Origin: Paramacrobiotus metropolitanus
Lineage: Eukaryota > Tardigrada > Eutardigrada > Parachela > Macrobiotidae
DNA length: 39,583 bases
Assembly (NCBI RefSeq): GCF_019649055.1
Contig: NW_026570572.1
Location: forward strand, 1 to 39,583
Reading direction: 5' to 3'
A model generated the notes under the pieces. That model was not told where the DNA came from. It ran no database searches and worked only from the letters and a program-made list of their open reading frames with translations. Every line of letters starts with the position of its first letter. Positions within the stretch are counted from its first letter, which is position 1. Below are positions 1 through 11,042 of the stretch, in pieces. The position numbers and the translations under genes were made by a program.

Positions 1-87
1 AGGCTACCCGGTCGCTCGACATGATCCCGACGCAGAACGTGTCGCGGCCCACAGCATGCCAGGGATCGTGAAGAGAGACTGCTTCGG

Positions 88-684
88 ATGATTGACCGTG
101 GCAACCGACCCCGGTTACCGAAGTTTTACGGTGTCTGTACGAACCTGGACAGATGGGTCAAATCCATCCGACGGATCTACGGACCGGACGGCGACCTGGA
201 TGAACCGGACGTGAACTTCACGACCGCACTGGAAACTGCCCTCTCCGGCCCGGCCCTCGAATGGTTTGAAAACCAATCGACCTCCGAGCCTGAAGAAGGC
301 TGGACTGTCAATGAATGGCTGGATAAATTCATCGACCGGTTCGCGGAGAGCAACAAGCAGGCCAACGCTATAGCAGAGATCAGCCAACGGACGTACCGCT
401 TTGGGCTAGAGACACCGGAGCAGTACTACGATGCCATGATGAATATTAAGGCACGTGGTGGTCTTTCGGAAAAGCTGGCCCTCACCTACTTACGGAAGAA
501 CGTAACCGAATCAGAGTTACGCCGGGCTTTGGACATTAGGATGCGGAAACCACGGCGATTTCTTGGCATATATCGGAAGTTCACCGCTGGAAAGCCGAGT
601 ATAAGATGCCAATCGAGGACTCAATTGTCGGAACGTGATCCTGGCCCCAAACATGACGAGCAGTGCACTTTGCGTCCCCAATAG
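88..684 (+). CDS. Gag-like (capsid domain) retrotransposon protein, 3' end frame-broken
   Basis: The 198-residue ORF resembles the capsid part of Ty3/Gypsy-type Gag proteins. It begins with an aromatic/Pro segment (PKFYGV), then an acidic region, the pattern ALEWFE near residue 56, and W-x4-W-x2-KFIDRF near residues 73-86. A helical stretch and YLRKNVTESELRRAL follow near residues 134-147. This matches the retrotransposon Gag layout in which a WF pair precedes a W...F...F helix. The frame upstream is open back to a stop at 22-24, so the true start may differ. After about residue 165 the reading becomes Arg-rich and loses similarity. The zinc knuckle expected downstream is in another frame at 943-984, so at least one frameshift separates capsid from nucleocapsid. 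The family assignment comes from pattern recognition only. Confidence 0.5.
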   Translation: MIDRGNRPRLPKFYGVCTNLDRWVKSIRRIYGPDGDLDEPDVNFTTALETALSGPALEWFENQSTSEPEEGWTVNEWLDKFIDRFAESNKQANAIAEISQRTYRFGLETPEQYYDAMMNIKARGGLSEKLALTYLRKNVTESELRRALDIRMRKPRRFLGIYRKFTAGKPSIRCQSRTQLSERDPGPKHDEQCTLRPQ

Positions 685-882
685 GGATGCCAGCCGTACA
701 GCCCGGGCCCCGTTGCCTTTTACGGTGGTCCCGGCCAGTACCAGGAAGTGGGTTCGCCGGCCAGAATGGAGGCTACAACGGAGGGTGCAATGGCGAAACG
801 GATTCTGGCAGGGTACTATGGTCAGGGAGAAACCTCGGCCAGAATGGTCAGAACCCTGGCCTAATCAACCAGCAGACCCTGA

Positions 883-1170
883 ATGCCTACGTGGACAGAC
901 AGGAGGGCCTGTTCTGGCAATGGACATTCGAATGGGATTACCTGCGGCAACTGCATGTGGGGCAATCACCACAGCAATGCCTGCGTGTACGCGAACGTTG
1001 ACCCGTTCAGCGAACCTGCGCTGGTACAAGGACTGGCGTCAGAGAGGTATGATGGCGGTGGCCCGATAGGCTCGGCAAATCCGAACCGCGCGGCCTTGGT
1101 TCCTTTGCGCCCAGGTGCAGGGAGACCGAGAAAGGGTCAACCGGAACCAGCCCCCGAACGGAAGAGTTAA
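883..1170 (+). pseudogene. Gag nucleocapsid remnant with CCHC zinc knuckle
   Basis: In this frame bases 943-984 encode a C-x2-C-x4-H-x4-C knuckle (CGNCMWGNHHSNAC), the canonical retroviral/retrotransposon nucleocapsid zinc finger that binds RNA during packaging. It lies about 260 bp downstream of the capsid-like ORF and in a different frame, so the gag gene is interrupted by one or more indels. The surrounding sequence is Gly/Asn/Pro-rich, typical of nucleocapsid tails. No protease or reverse transcriptase follows in any frame. The spacing of the four ligands is exact, so the knuckle is fairly secure, but the limits of the coding region are not. Confidence 0.5.
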
Positions 1171-4100
1171 TGGTGGAGGCCAGTCGGATGAAGGTGGATA
1201 CTACTCCGAACCTGACGGATACCAGTACCCCGCCGGGCGGATGCAGGAGCCAATAGCTCCGCAGCCCTCAGTCGGCACCTTATCCCCCAATAACGGTGGT
1301 GGATCAGCCCCGGTATACCTGACGGGAAACAGTATGGTCAGTAAGAAACGGTGCCTTAGCTGACCGCTCGCCACCAACCGAGCCACCGGACAAAGACAAC
1401 CCATTTGGAGGATCCACTGCAGGCGCCTAATCGCGCCGGAGTCCCCCCCGACGAAGAGAACCGGACCTCCAAAACTCGTAAGAAAAAGCTAAAACTTCAA
1501 ACCTAAGAAGTTACCGAAGATAAGGGCCACCGTAGGCGCCAATAGCTGCCGCGGTCGGCCCGTGCCCGACAAAAGAATCTTGGACGGCCCGGATGGTGTC
1601 CGAACTGGAACCATCCTAAACAGGAACGACAACGTTGCCGGACCCTCGTCAGCGACTCATGCCGTTAAGCCGACTGGCGACGATATCGCCGTCAACCCAC
1701 CACGGACACGGCCGCCGACGACTGAGGGTAAATCCAGATGTTCGGTTGAACCGAGTCAACCGACCCTGGGATCCACCACGGCGGCCCAATTAGGCTCCTG
1801 TGGGTCCCATCCTCAGCAGAAGACCCTTAAAGGACGACATGGTTCCCAAAAAGGAATAGTGTCGTCCCGTAGCAGCAATGCTGCCGGGTCGTCTGGCGCC
1901 AATGCGCCAAACCAGCCGGTGCCATTAACGGCGCCGTGCCCTCGGACCCTCCGGTGCCATTAACGGCACTTCGTCTACCAGAACGTCGGGCGTCAATAAC
2001 GTCGCCAGACCAATGGGTGCCAAGAACGGCGCCTTACCAGCGGACGGACGGCGCCACTAAAGTCGCCACGGTAACCGGACCTCAGGCCTCGGAGGAAGGT
2101 GTAACACTGACCCCCAAGATTCAGGAGGCCTCTTGGATCCTCCACCACACCCCCAGCGGATGGAATGCCCGTCAAAATGACGGAAGGATCCCCCGGTAAA
2201 GCTCCTGGTGGATCGTCCGCTAAAATTACGGACAAGGTTACCTCCCACGGGCCCAGGGATGGAACCTCGGCAACTGCAAGTAATGTCGCCGGATACAAGG
2301 AGGCTTACGATCGGACGCATGGTAACGGGGTCGCTACCTGTTCCACTGCGCTCGGCACAAGCCAGGCAAATCCGCCGGTGAGCATAGGGGAGTTGCTGCA
2401 AAGGAACGTCCGGTCGAGAAGTAGAGTCCCAACGGACACTCCGGTTGACCGGACACCTCAACTGCTTAACCCTGTGGAAAAGTCTATCCCAAGGCATCGG
2501 GCAGTGTGGAAAAACGGGTAAACCGGAATGTGCACACCGGTGAAAACCGTATCCCTGCCAGGATCAGACTGGCGAAGGACAGACGGTTCCGGCAGCAAAG
2601 CAGGACCGCAAGGTAAACCGGGACGGTAAAGCTATCCGATACCAGAGGCATCGGGCAGTGCGGACAAAAGGTACACCAGAAGGGTGATACCCCCGAAAAC
2701 CGCACCCTCGGCCAGGATTGCACCGGTAAGCAGAGACGGTGCCCCCAAAAGAAGCTCGAAGGTGGACCAACCCGGAAGGGAGGATGAGACAGTGAAGTCA
2801 ATCCCGATACCAGAGGCATCGGGGACTGAGCGGCAGATAGAAGAGCCGCTAATGTCTCCTTCGAGCCAGGCCAAGTTAGCATGCAAGCCGAGGTAGAAGC
2901 ACTTTGGGGCAATGAGAAGCTCTGACGGAGTGGTACCTTAGATGATTGCCTGGTGACCATTCCTGAATGCCATGAGATACCTGGAGAATGACCGGGATAG
3001 AACTTCCCAAGAGCCATCCTAAATTGGATCCGAGGTTCCGACTTGCCCAATAGGCAAGAATACTGTGAACCCGGAGGCTCAGGTTGGCTTTGAGCGCCCA
3101 ATAGGTGCCATGCCAACCATTCCTCCAATCAATGGAGGCTTGTACCCGGCACTAACCGTTACTGCGGTGTCATCAAACCTTGATGACCCGGTGTTACCCA
3201 AATGAGGTGACACGGTTACTAGAATGGACCCGGAATGGATCCAAGGGACTTCTTTCCCGACACGGAAAGTGACTCACAAGGCGAGTTCACCGGGTGGAAT
3301 TCTGACGTTCCCGACTTGGAGCCTCAAACCACCGAGAAGCAACCCTAGTTATCCGGAAAAGGACCGAGAATCGGCCTTGCCGGACCGAGCAAGACGTTTG
3401 GGGACCCCAAACGCACCCCCGAAGGATGAACCTCGGACCCTCCCAAATGACGGTCCGAACCCTCAATTAAGGGTTCGGACCCTACCTTCGCCGAGCAAGA
3501 TGGCTGGAAAGCTTGTTTGGCCCGGACAAAAATGCCATTTCCCCGGCGAAAACTTCAACTTCGTCGGCTAGAAGAGGTATACCACCGACCCTCGGATTAT
3601 AGCCAGACTTCATGGGTAGGAACAGCCGAATCGCCACTGAACGGAGTAATTAACCGGACAGAAGCGCGGGAGGCAACCAACCCAGGACATGGCCGAATGC
3701 CATGGGCAGAAATCGCCGAACCACCGCTGGACGGAGTCATGACCCGGACAGTGCCGCAGAAGGCGACCAACCCGATGGTGCCATCCGAAGGTTAACCCTC
3801 TTCTTAATGGTCCTGTCTTGCCCGATGGGCAGGAACGCGGGAACCCGGAGCCTACAAGCCAGATATGGCACCCAATAGGTGCCACGCGGATCACACCGGA
3901 AGGGAGCTCGCACCTTGCATCAAGTTAGAGACACCTTAACTCGGATGCTGAGAAGCCTCGGACGCTAAAATGAACGCCTCGGAGAACCCGAAGCCCCGGC
4001 TAAACAGCCTGGATTCCCCTGAAACTGTGAAGACAACGGCACAGACCGAGCCTTGACTTCAACTTTGACTTTTCACGACGGTGCAAGACCCCCATGAGGG

Positions 4101-4423
4101 TCGGCCTGACGCAGAAAGCGGACTTCGTCAAATTACTCAAGGCTGCACCGGAGAAGCCGAAGAAGCCTGAACGTTCGAAGGTTCAGGCAGAACCAGCTAA
4201 GTCAACCGGACCAGCGAAGGAAACACCACAAAAACACCTCATTAATAGGGCCATAGCTGACTCAGAATTAGTTAGGACTTAGCTAGGAATTAGTTAGGTT
4301 AAGAATAGACCTTCGGTGTCGGAATGAAACCTCTTCAGTTGACCATGGAACCCTTCGGTTGAACCCCTTTGGCCATCTCAGAATGTTAATTGGCCTTATT
4401 TCCTTTATTCCAACAGTTTCACC
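1171..4423. other. GC-rich stretch without a convincing gene
   Basis: Open frames here are short, overlap on both strands and lack recognisable domains, so I treat them as by-products of GC content or as decayed coding sequence. The stretch contains many small inverted repeats. Besides the CAATA hairpins there are GTCATCAA/TTGATGAC near 3,158-3,176, CCTCCA/TGGAGG near 3,122-3,138 and CATGGC/GCCATG around 3,688-3,704. There is also a repeated element CCGATACCAGAGGCATCGG near 2,637 and 2,807, whose ends pair. Nothing else supportable was seen. Confidence 0.5.
3083..3118 (+). repeat. Extended CAATA hairpin with outer stem
   Basis: The inner hairpin GCGCC-CAATA-GGTGC is enclosed by a second perfect pair, GGTTGGC at 3083-3089 and GCCAACC at 3112-3118. 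The interrupting bases look like decay of an originally continuous stem of about 15 bp. Confidence 0.6.
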
Positions 4424-6674
4424 ATGTCAGAACGGCGGAGGGACCCATCATCAAGCGGATCTGGGAGCAGCCGGAGGGATAGCCGACGATCACACCCCTA
4501 CGATCGGACAAGTTCCCGAGCTGCCCCACGCTCGACTACCCGGACGTCCATGCCACAGGTACAGAATGTACAGGCGAATCTTACCGCCGACGTCTTAGCA
4601 GGGTTAACGGTCGGGTCCAGAACGGCACTCCAGCCCTCGACAACTACTCAATGGAACTTACCACTTGGTATGACGCTTGATGGAACCGGATTACTGGTAA
4701 ACGTAAGCGCGGCGCCAAATACCTCGGCAGCATCGATCGACCCAATAGGTCAGATCAACTTGCCCCGTTTACCGGGACCCAGCCTGGTCCCGCCAACCTT
4801 CGTAACCGGAACACCTTCGACGTCATCTGTCGCGGCAAACCCGATTTGGCCAACAATCCCGGTCAACCAACAGGTCCCAATAGGACCGTGGGTGACTCAA
4901 CCTGGGATAAGCCTTCATCAAGACCAGATGTTCACGCTGTTTTCTCAATGGTATAACCAGATGACCATGAATCAACTTCGAGGAAGCCAGATGCAGTTGA
5001 CGGGGTATAACCCACCGTTGGGACCGACACAAGGAGTCGGATACCCGGTGAACCCGTCAACCTCAGCAACGATAGCGACCCGCCCGGAAGGAACACTATC
5101 CTCTCCGATGTTGTCCACGGAAACACGACAGCAAGAACCCGGAGCCGACATTGAGGCTATCCAGAACGAGATAGCCGGGACCGGACGGTTAGCTGAAGAC
5201 TTAGCCATTCAAATTGCCCGATTCGACGATCGAACTTCGGCTCAGAAGCTCAAAGGTCATTGCAGGATCAGCAGAGATTGCTTTGACGCAAGTCCGAGAC
5301 TTGAGGGTGAAACTTGAGGAAGTGAGCCGCAAAACGGTTCCACCTCAACCAGCAACACCCCGGTCTACTTTCTTTGGGTTGACTTCCGCAGAGCAGGCAG
5401 TGACACATCGGACGGGACGTAGAGGTACCCCAAGCACGGGTCCATCCGCTTCACCTACTCTGCTTCAACTGACCCAGACAATCAGGGAGGAGATGCTACG
5501 AAGGCCTGGTAGCCACCGCAGAACGCGGACCTCCGGAGAAACCCCTGCAAAACACCGTCAGGAAGTCAGCAGGAAGCCAGCCGAACCCACTAGAACCCAT
5601 AAGGTAACAGTGGTAGCACCAAAGAGACCCTCAGAACGAACTCAGAAATCATCTGTACAAGTAACGGATGAATCCATGCCCAGCACAAGTGGCATGGTGA
5701 TTCAGTCAGCCAATTCAACCGGGCAGAAGAAAAGGGATATTAAGAAAGGAACCCAGGACATACCGAAACGGTTGCCCAAAAAGACCCGTCTGGAAGGGGA
5801 CACGGGGTCTCCGATGTCGAACACCGATACAAAAAGAACAGACGAAGGGTTCCGACCCGAACAGTCATCCTCGGATAGTGACTCAGACACCCAACCGGGA
5901 CGGTCCGAGCCTTCCACCAGCAAGAGTCCCAGTCAAAACCAGCCCGGCGAGCATAATGATTGGATCAATGTCTGGTATCATGAACCTGATACAGACCAGT
6001 CAGAACTCCCTGCACCTGACGATGAACGAGACGAATTACCGGAAAGAAAGCCCGACGAAGCCGAAGCCCAGTTCCCTAGGGAAGAGCTTACCGAAGAAAT
6101 CACCCGCATTATTCAGGCGGCGGAGCTCCAGGGCCGGGACATTTATCGAGAATTGGTCCGGGAGCTATCGCAAGCGTACCATCTTGAAGGCCAACAAAAT
6201 TGGCTGACTTCGGAAATGATGCGAAGGATCGTAGCCTGGACCCAAGACGAAGGAAAGGCTCTCATAGTACATCGAGCATGGGAAACGATGGGCGAGATGA
6301 TCGTTCCAAAGGCCCCGACGAAGTTGAGGCAATCCGAATCGGAAGCAGAGAGAGTAGTCCGAGCTATTGGCTACTACCGGAACCCGAGAGGATCGACAGC
6401 CCTCCAGATCGCACGATTCCAGAATGTCATGTATAAATTCGGAAGCACGACCAAAGGCGGAGCCGAGATCGATGACATCATCCTCTGGATAGAGCCTACA
6501 ATTAAGGAAATGGTAGCTCACCGTGAACTCCAGACTACCAATGCGGAACGCGGACAACATCTGCGGTATACCGTACCGGACTTTATACCTCAAGAGCACC
6601 GGGAGGGCCAGAGGCTCCGGATGTCCTATATCCAGGAAGAGAAATTCCAACCGGAGGGTCAGAAATACGGCTAG
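4424..6674 (+). pseudogene. Long unrecognised ORF (about 750 codons), one frame break near 5,240
   Basis: Two consecutive frames, 4,424-5,317 (297 residues) and 5,214-6,674 (486 residues), overlap in a region that reads as one continuous helical or coiled-coil stretch. They are best explained as one gene with a single-base indel near 5,240. The N-terminus is Ser/Arg-rich, followed by a Pro/Thr/Gln-rich low-complexity region. The centre has an acidic Ser/Asp run (SSSDSDSD) and basic patches. The last 250 residues form a more ordered domain, with WINVWYHEP, several amphipathic helices, and IGYYRNP then YKFGSTT. I do not recognise the domain. The position after a Gag-like ORF and before a Cys/His-containing ORF suggests a second structural protein of the same island. 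Two CAATA hairpins lie within this reading frame (4,739 and 4,873). Confidence 0.4.
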
Positions 6675-6708
6675 AACCAACGGAAGAACCGGCCGAACAG
6701 GCTAGGGT

Positions 6709-7131
6709 ATGGCTGAAACTTGCGCCCGATCAACGGCAGCAGCCTCATACTCCCGGTTGCCGTCGACCCGACCTAGAGCCCCCGGCGAGCCAAGGCCCTC
6801 GGCTAAAGGACAGTCATCGAGCCGGCATTCTGTTACGAAGCGAACCTTGTACTCTGTCCGAGACTCGGCAGGGAGGTTTGTTAAGAACATGCCTTCCGGA
6901 CCATCGACATCTCAACGAGCCCCACTCAGTAGTCCGGGTACCTCCCGATCTGGTACCTCAATTAAGGTTCGGTCGGGAGGGAAGGAAAAGAATAGGAAAT
7001 CCAGGATGCCGACGGGACGCAGCTTTCCTCGGAGGAAGAGTCGGAGGATGATGACGACAAGGACGACCATCAACCATCTGGTGAGTCGGAGGAGTCTGAC
7101 GGGGATGACAATGTTGGACAGCCGCCAATAG
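6709..7131 (+). CDS. Short basic Ser/Arg-rich ORF, probably a displaced part of the preceding gene
   Basis: This 140-residue ORF starts 35 bp after the preceding frame ends. It is rich in Ser, Arg and Pro, with no recognisable fold. It may be a C-terminal extension of the preceding protein in a shifted frame, or a chance frame in GC-rich DNA. It ends over a perfect CAATA hairpin (AGCCGC/GCGGCT, 7,120-7,136), whose last bases include the stop codon region. No function is proposed. Confidence 0.2.
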   Translation: MAETCARSTAAASYSRLPSTRPRAPGEPRPSAKGQSSSRHSVTKRTLYSVRDSAGRFVKNMPSGPSTSQRAPLSSPGTSRSGTSIKVRSGGKEKNRKSRMPTGRSFPRRKSRRMMTTRTTINHLVSRRSLTGMTMLDSRQ

Positions 7132-7506
7132 CGGCTAACCGACATTCGAAACCGGAGAACCCGGATAATGCCCCACGTCACCGCACCCGGCACGACATAA
7201 AGCTATCGGCTGCCTCAACTTCGACCCCCGGTCAACCAATGTCAGCCCCTACTCCGAAGCGGAAGTCAAAGAGAACCACCCGGGCACGATCTGAAGATCC
7301 TGTCAGGATTCTTGCCCGCAGAAATCCACCAAACGGATTATTGACGCCGAATGCGTCAGGGGGATCGCAGAATCGACCACCCCCATGGCGGATACGAGCG
7401 AGAACCGGCCGTACCCGACCGTAGTAACCATAGGACGTAATTTATAGGGAGCCATAGAACTTGGTAGAATTATAGACTGTGGATTCCACCTTAACCTGAC
7501 AATTTA

Positions 7507-8334
7507 GTGCTCTGTCTACAGAACCAGACAGAAGCCTACGACCCTGAATGCAGACGCTGCCGTGCGAGTAACCACAATTATGGTTCCCGGCATGCTTGTG
7601 CAGAATGCATTCTCGCCCGGCTGGATAGACAGTCCCTGGACGGGAGAGCTCACCGCGTCGATCAGGCTAACACCCTGTACCTTCAGGCTGTGGCTGGGAA
7701 CTTGAGCGCGTACCTGTACCTGGTTGGTCACCAACAAGTGATAGACCAGTTGCAGGGAGAGCCTTTGCTGCATCTTTCGGATCTGCACCGTCACCGTCAA
7801 CGTACTCGTGAACCTGGCTGGGAACATACCCCACCACCCCCGGAGAATCCGAGGTTGGTTAATGCCCGGGAACAACGTCGCGAGGAATTTCGTGAGGACG
7901 AACGGCGGAGAACCGCAGAAGCAAATGTTCAGCAACCACCGCTAAACGCGGAACCCAATAGGTTCCCGAATGAGCAGTTGGCGCCGACTCATTTGCCGAC
8001 GACGGTTATACTGACCGGACCGGACGGTGCTCATTACGTAGCCCAGCTAACACGGATCAAAGCCCCGGTGACAGCACCACCAGTCAGCTTACTGGCTAAC
8101 AGGGCACCTCAGCCTATCAGCCTTCAACCGAATATCGTACCGAGACAACCCCCGGTACAACCTCCGATGGTGGTAGTGACCCCAACAGGGTCGACCTCAT
8201 CAACCCAGAAAAGCTTAACCGGCCCCGGACCATCGTTTGAAGAATCGCGCCGACGGACGGAAGCTGGTCACCGAAGCAAACAGGAAGCTCAACATAAGTC
8301 CGATAGACATCGGACAGCAAAAGAGCCTCGGTGA
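7507..8334 (+). CDS. Unrecognised 275-residue ORF with N-terminal Cys/His cluster
   Basis: The first 40 residues contain C-x2-C, an H, then H-x-C-x2-C (CRRCRASNHNYGSRHACAEC), a spacing that could bind one zinc ion. It is not a standard CCHC knuckle. An amphipathic helix-rich segment follows (about residues 45-100), then charged Glu/Arg-rich sequence and a Pro-rich tail. A short segment ILTGPDGAHYVAQL near residue 170 looks strand-like. No family is recognised. The start is uncertain because the frame is open for a few codons upstream. Context suggests a structural or nucleic-acid-binding protein of the GC-rich element. The CAATA hairpin at 7,950-7,966 lies inside the frame and reads EPNRF. 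Confidence 0.35.
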   Translation: MLCLQNQTEAYDPECRRCRASNHNYGSRHACAECILARLDRQSLDGRAHRVDQANTLYLQAVAGNLSAYLYLVGHQQVIDQLQGEPLLHLSDLHRHRQRTREPGWEHTPPPPENPRLVNAREQRREEFREDERRRTAEANVQQPPLNAEPNRFPNEQLAPTHLPTTVILTGPDGAHYVAQLTRIKAPVTAPPVSLLANRAPQPISLQPNIVPRQPPVQPPMVVVTPTGSTSSTQKSLTGPGPSFEESRRRTEAGHRSKQEAQHKSDRHRTAKEPR

Positions 8335-10990
8335 ACTGGAATTAATGGGACGTGAACAACAGTTCCCGGACCTCGCTACCGCAGATCGCGGCATTCACCT
8401 TGTTCTCGCTACTAGCCGGACCCTCAATAAGGGACACGGCAGTAGACCCCTTGTGGACTGCATCCTAACCGCATCTTCTACCATACGGACCCTCAATAAG
8501 GGATACGATGGTAGAATGGACCAGAAGCGCAGATCGTACTAACCACGTTCTGCCACCTAACCGGACCCTCAATATGGTTGAACCCCCCTCGAAAAATTCT
8601 AAGTCCAATCCGACCCTCGGTGGAGAAGCCTAAGTTCGACTCCACCCTCTGAGGGTCAGCTTTCCAAATCCGAAGGAACGGACTCCCCGGATTGACCCGG
8701 CAAATACGAGTGCACCCGTCAGAATTTCAGTGCTCGCACCGTACCGGAACGTCTTCCGCGGTTTCCCCCGGACAGCATCCGTCAGAATGTTCGGATCCTC
8801 CGGCACCAGCAACCTCAGCACCGCAGACTGCGGTCTCCAACCATGACTTGCCACCATTTCGGCCCAGAACGGAGCCTTCACCCTAGCCAATGCAGGTCGC
8901 GACTAACCACGATCTGAAGGCAGGGCTTCTTATAGACTTCAACTTGCCAGCCGGAGCTTCAGGGCTGCCAGTGGACTTTAACTCGGCAGCCGGGGCTACA
9001 AGGCTGCATTTGGACTTTAACTCAGCAACCCTCCGGCAACCCTCGGATTGGACCCTCGAAGCCCAGTCTTATCCGGTCTACGTTGCCTAATAGGCGACTG
9101 GACACGGAATTGACAGGTTTGCCCGGACGAAAGACCTCGAAACTTGAAAAGCTGACCGACTGCAGGGGCTCGGACTGGGACTTTACCTCAGCAACCGAGG
9201 CTGCGGTCGAACTCAACCCATAATTTTGGCGGAATCCATGGTAAGAAAAGCGACGGGACGGTGCTACGCGGCGCGATCCGCTTCGCCCCGCCGGCCTGTC
9301 CCTCCGGCAGAAGGACCCTCGGAGGATGCAAGCCTTCGAAGATCGCGTATAACCACGATCTCTACCTTACCAAGGATGCCCATCGAGGCCCAATAGGCCT
9401 TCCTTCCACCCCGGAATGAGACGGAAGAAGTGGGACATTAGGGCACACTCATGCCTAGAGGCCGATTGACCCCCGGACACCGAGGCTAACTGACCCTCGG
9501 ATACCTGCTCGGACTCTGTCTAGAGGCATTGACCCTCCCCATGTTACCCAATAGGTGACGGGAGATGTTAAAAAGGGTTTCTGCCCGGGCAAAATGCCTC
9601 GGGACCAGCCTTAGCGGATGCTGACTACTTCACCACCGAGACTGCCCCGGATAGCGACTTCATCTTATCGGTGAAAACGCTCGGTTGAGTTGCCCAATAG
9701 GCGACCTACACCGCGAATAAGGGTTTTGCTGAAATGGAACTACCATCGGACTGTCAACCGCCAGTAACCGAGGCTCGGACCCTTGGATACCGACCCTTGG
9801 AACCTCCGACCTTCGAGGGTCGAACCTCCGACCCTCGGGCTCGGACCCTCGGATACCGAGGCTAATTGATCCTCGGACCTCAACTTTCAAAGTCCGGAAC
9901 CCACCCTTTCCGAGTCGCCCAATAGGTGACAGGAGGCGGATTTGGGAATTTTAACCGGACAGAACACCCAGCACATCGCGGAACCACGACCTATCAGCAC
10001 AGCCGAGGCTCGCATCCTCTGACCCTCGAGGATCGAACCTCCGACCTTCGAGGATCAACCCTCGAGGATCAACCCTCGAGGATCGACCCTCGGACCCTCG
10101 GACCCTCGAGTACCGAGGCTGCCTCGGCTCTTCGAACCCCGGCGATCATCCTCTCCGAGTTACCCAATAGGTGACGGGAGACGAACTTAGGATTTTCAGC
10201 CGAGCGGAACATCACCACACCCATTTGCCAGCGCAGCCGAGGGTACAACCTGGACTCTAACTCGAGTACCGAGGCTGCCAATGGACTTAGACTCAGCAAC
10301 TGAGGCTGGGCTTGGACTCTGATTTTGCAACCGGAGCTGACCCTCGGTCACCGAGGCTACCATCGGACTTCACAACCTTGAAGTCAACCGGATACAGGGT
10401 ATGACTCCCGCACAGAGACCATACCATCATTCGGACCGGAATGGAGACCAGGCATTAACCGGTCCTTGTTTCCCAATAGGCGACCGGACACAACATTACG
10501 GTTTGCCCGGATCAAACCTCGGATCACCGGACTTCCCGGAGGATCCACCGATCAATAGACCCAATAGGTCTTATCCTGCACTAAGAGAGGGTACCTTATG
10601 GTTTTCGCGACTGCGACAGTGCCTCTCCATCAACCCTACCCGATGAACCTCAGCTGGACGTAAGTACGAGCTGTCTTACCCGGCTACGAAGGTTCCAATC
10701 AACATTTTACCGGAGGATCCCGGTCGGAAAGTGTGTTTCACGCCCGTTTCGCACCCGACGACGGAGATCCAAAGTCAATACCCGAAGTCAATAGGGTCGA
10801 ACCTCTGACCCTCGAGGGTCGAACCTCCGACCCTCGGTGAATTGAACCGGTACCATTGGGTATCCCGAGAACCGATGCTTCGGACCTGGATGACCGGACA
10901 CCTTGAGGACAGGAGACCCCGGGAACGGACGTCTTCCTTGTCGGAATGAGCACCCGGACCAAAGACCCGGACCAAAGACTTTGATTTTGT
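8335..10990. repeat. Degenerate minisatellite region (GACCCTCGG and 39-bp DFNSA-type units)
   Basis: The region is dominated by interspersed GACCCTCGG / CCCTCGAGG motifs, densest at about 9,776-9,845, 10,018-10,110 and 10,798-10,836. The block of CGAACCTC plus GACCCTCGAGGGTC occurs at both 9,803 and 10,798. A second repeat of about 39 bp (GGACTTTAACTC, GCAACC, GAGGCTGC) occurs three times at 8,932-9,034, where it encodes 13-residue DFN units, and again near 9,178 and 10,250-10,370. Several CAATA hairpins are embedded. I see no convincing gene here. Confidence 0.55.
8477..8515 (+). repeat. Extended CAATA hairpin, 8-bp outer and 4-bp inner stem
   Basis: TCTACCAT (8477-8484) pairs with ATGGTAGA (8508-8515), and CCCT (8490-8493) pairs with AGGG (8499-8502) around the loop CAATA (8494-8498). 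A similar nested structure lies about 75 bp upstream, around 8,409-8,445, with CTACT/AGTAG, GCCG/CGGC and CCCT/AGGG around CAATA. These show that the CAATA hairpins were once longer foldbacks. Confidence 0.6.
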
Positions 10991-11028
10991 TTTTCTGTTC
11001 TTCTAACTATGAAATAATGTTCTATTAA

Positions 11029-11042
11029 GAGAGAGAGAGAGA
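11029..11042. repeat. GA microsatellite
   Basis: A short pure GA run sits at the point where the GC-rich island is briefly interrupted by AT-rich sequence. Confidence 0.85.
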
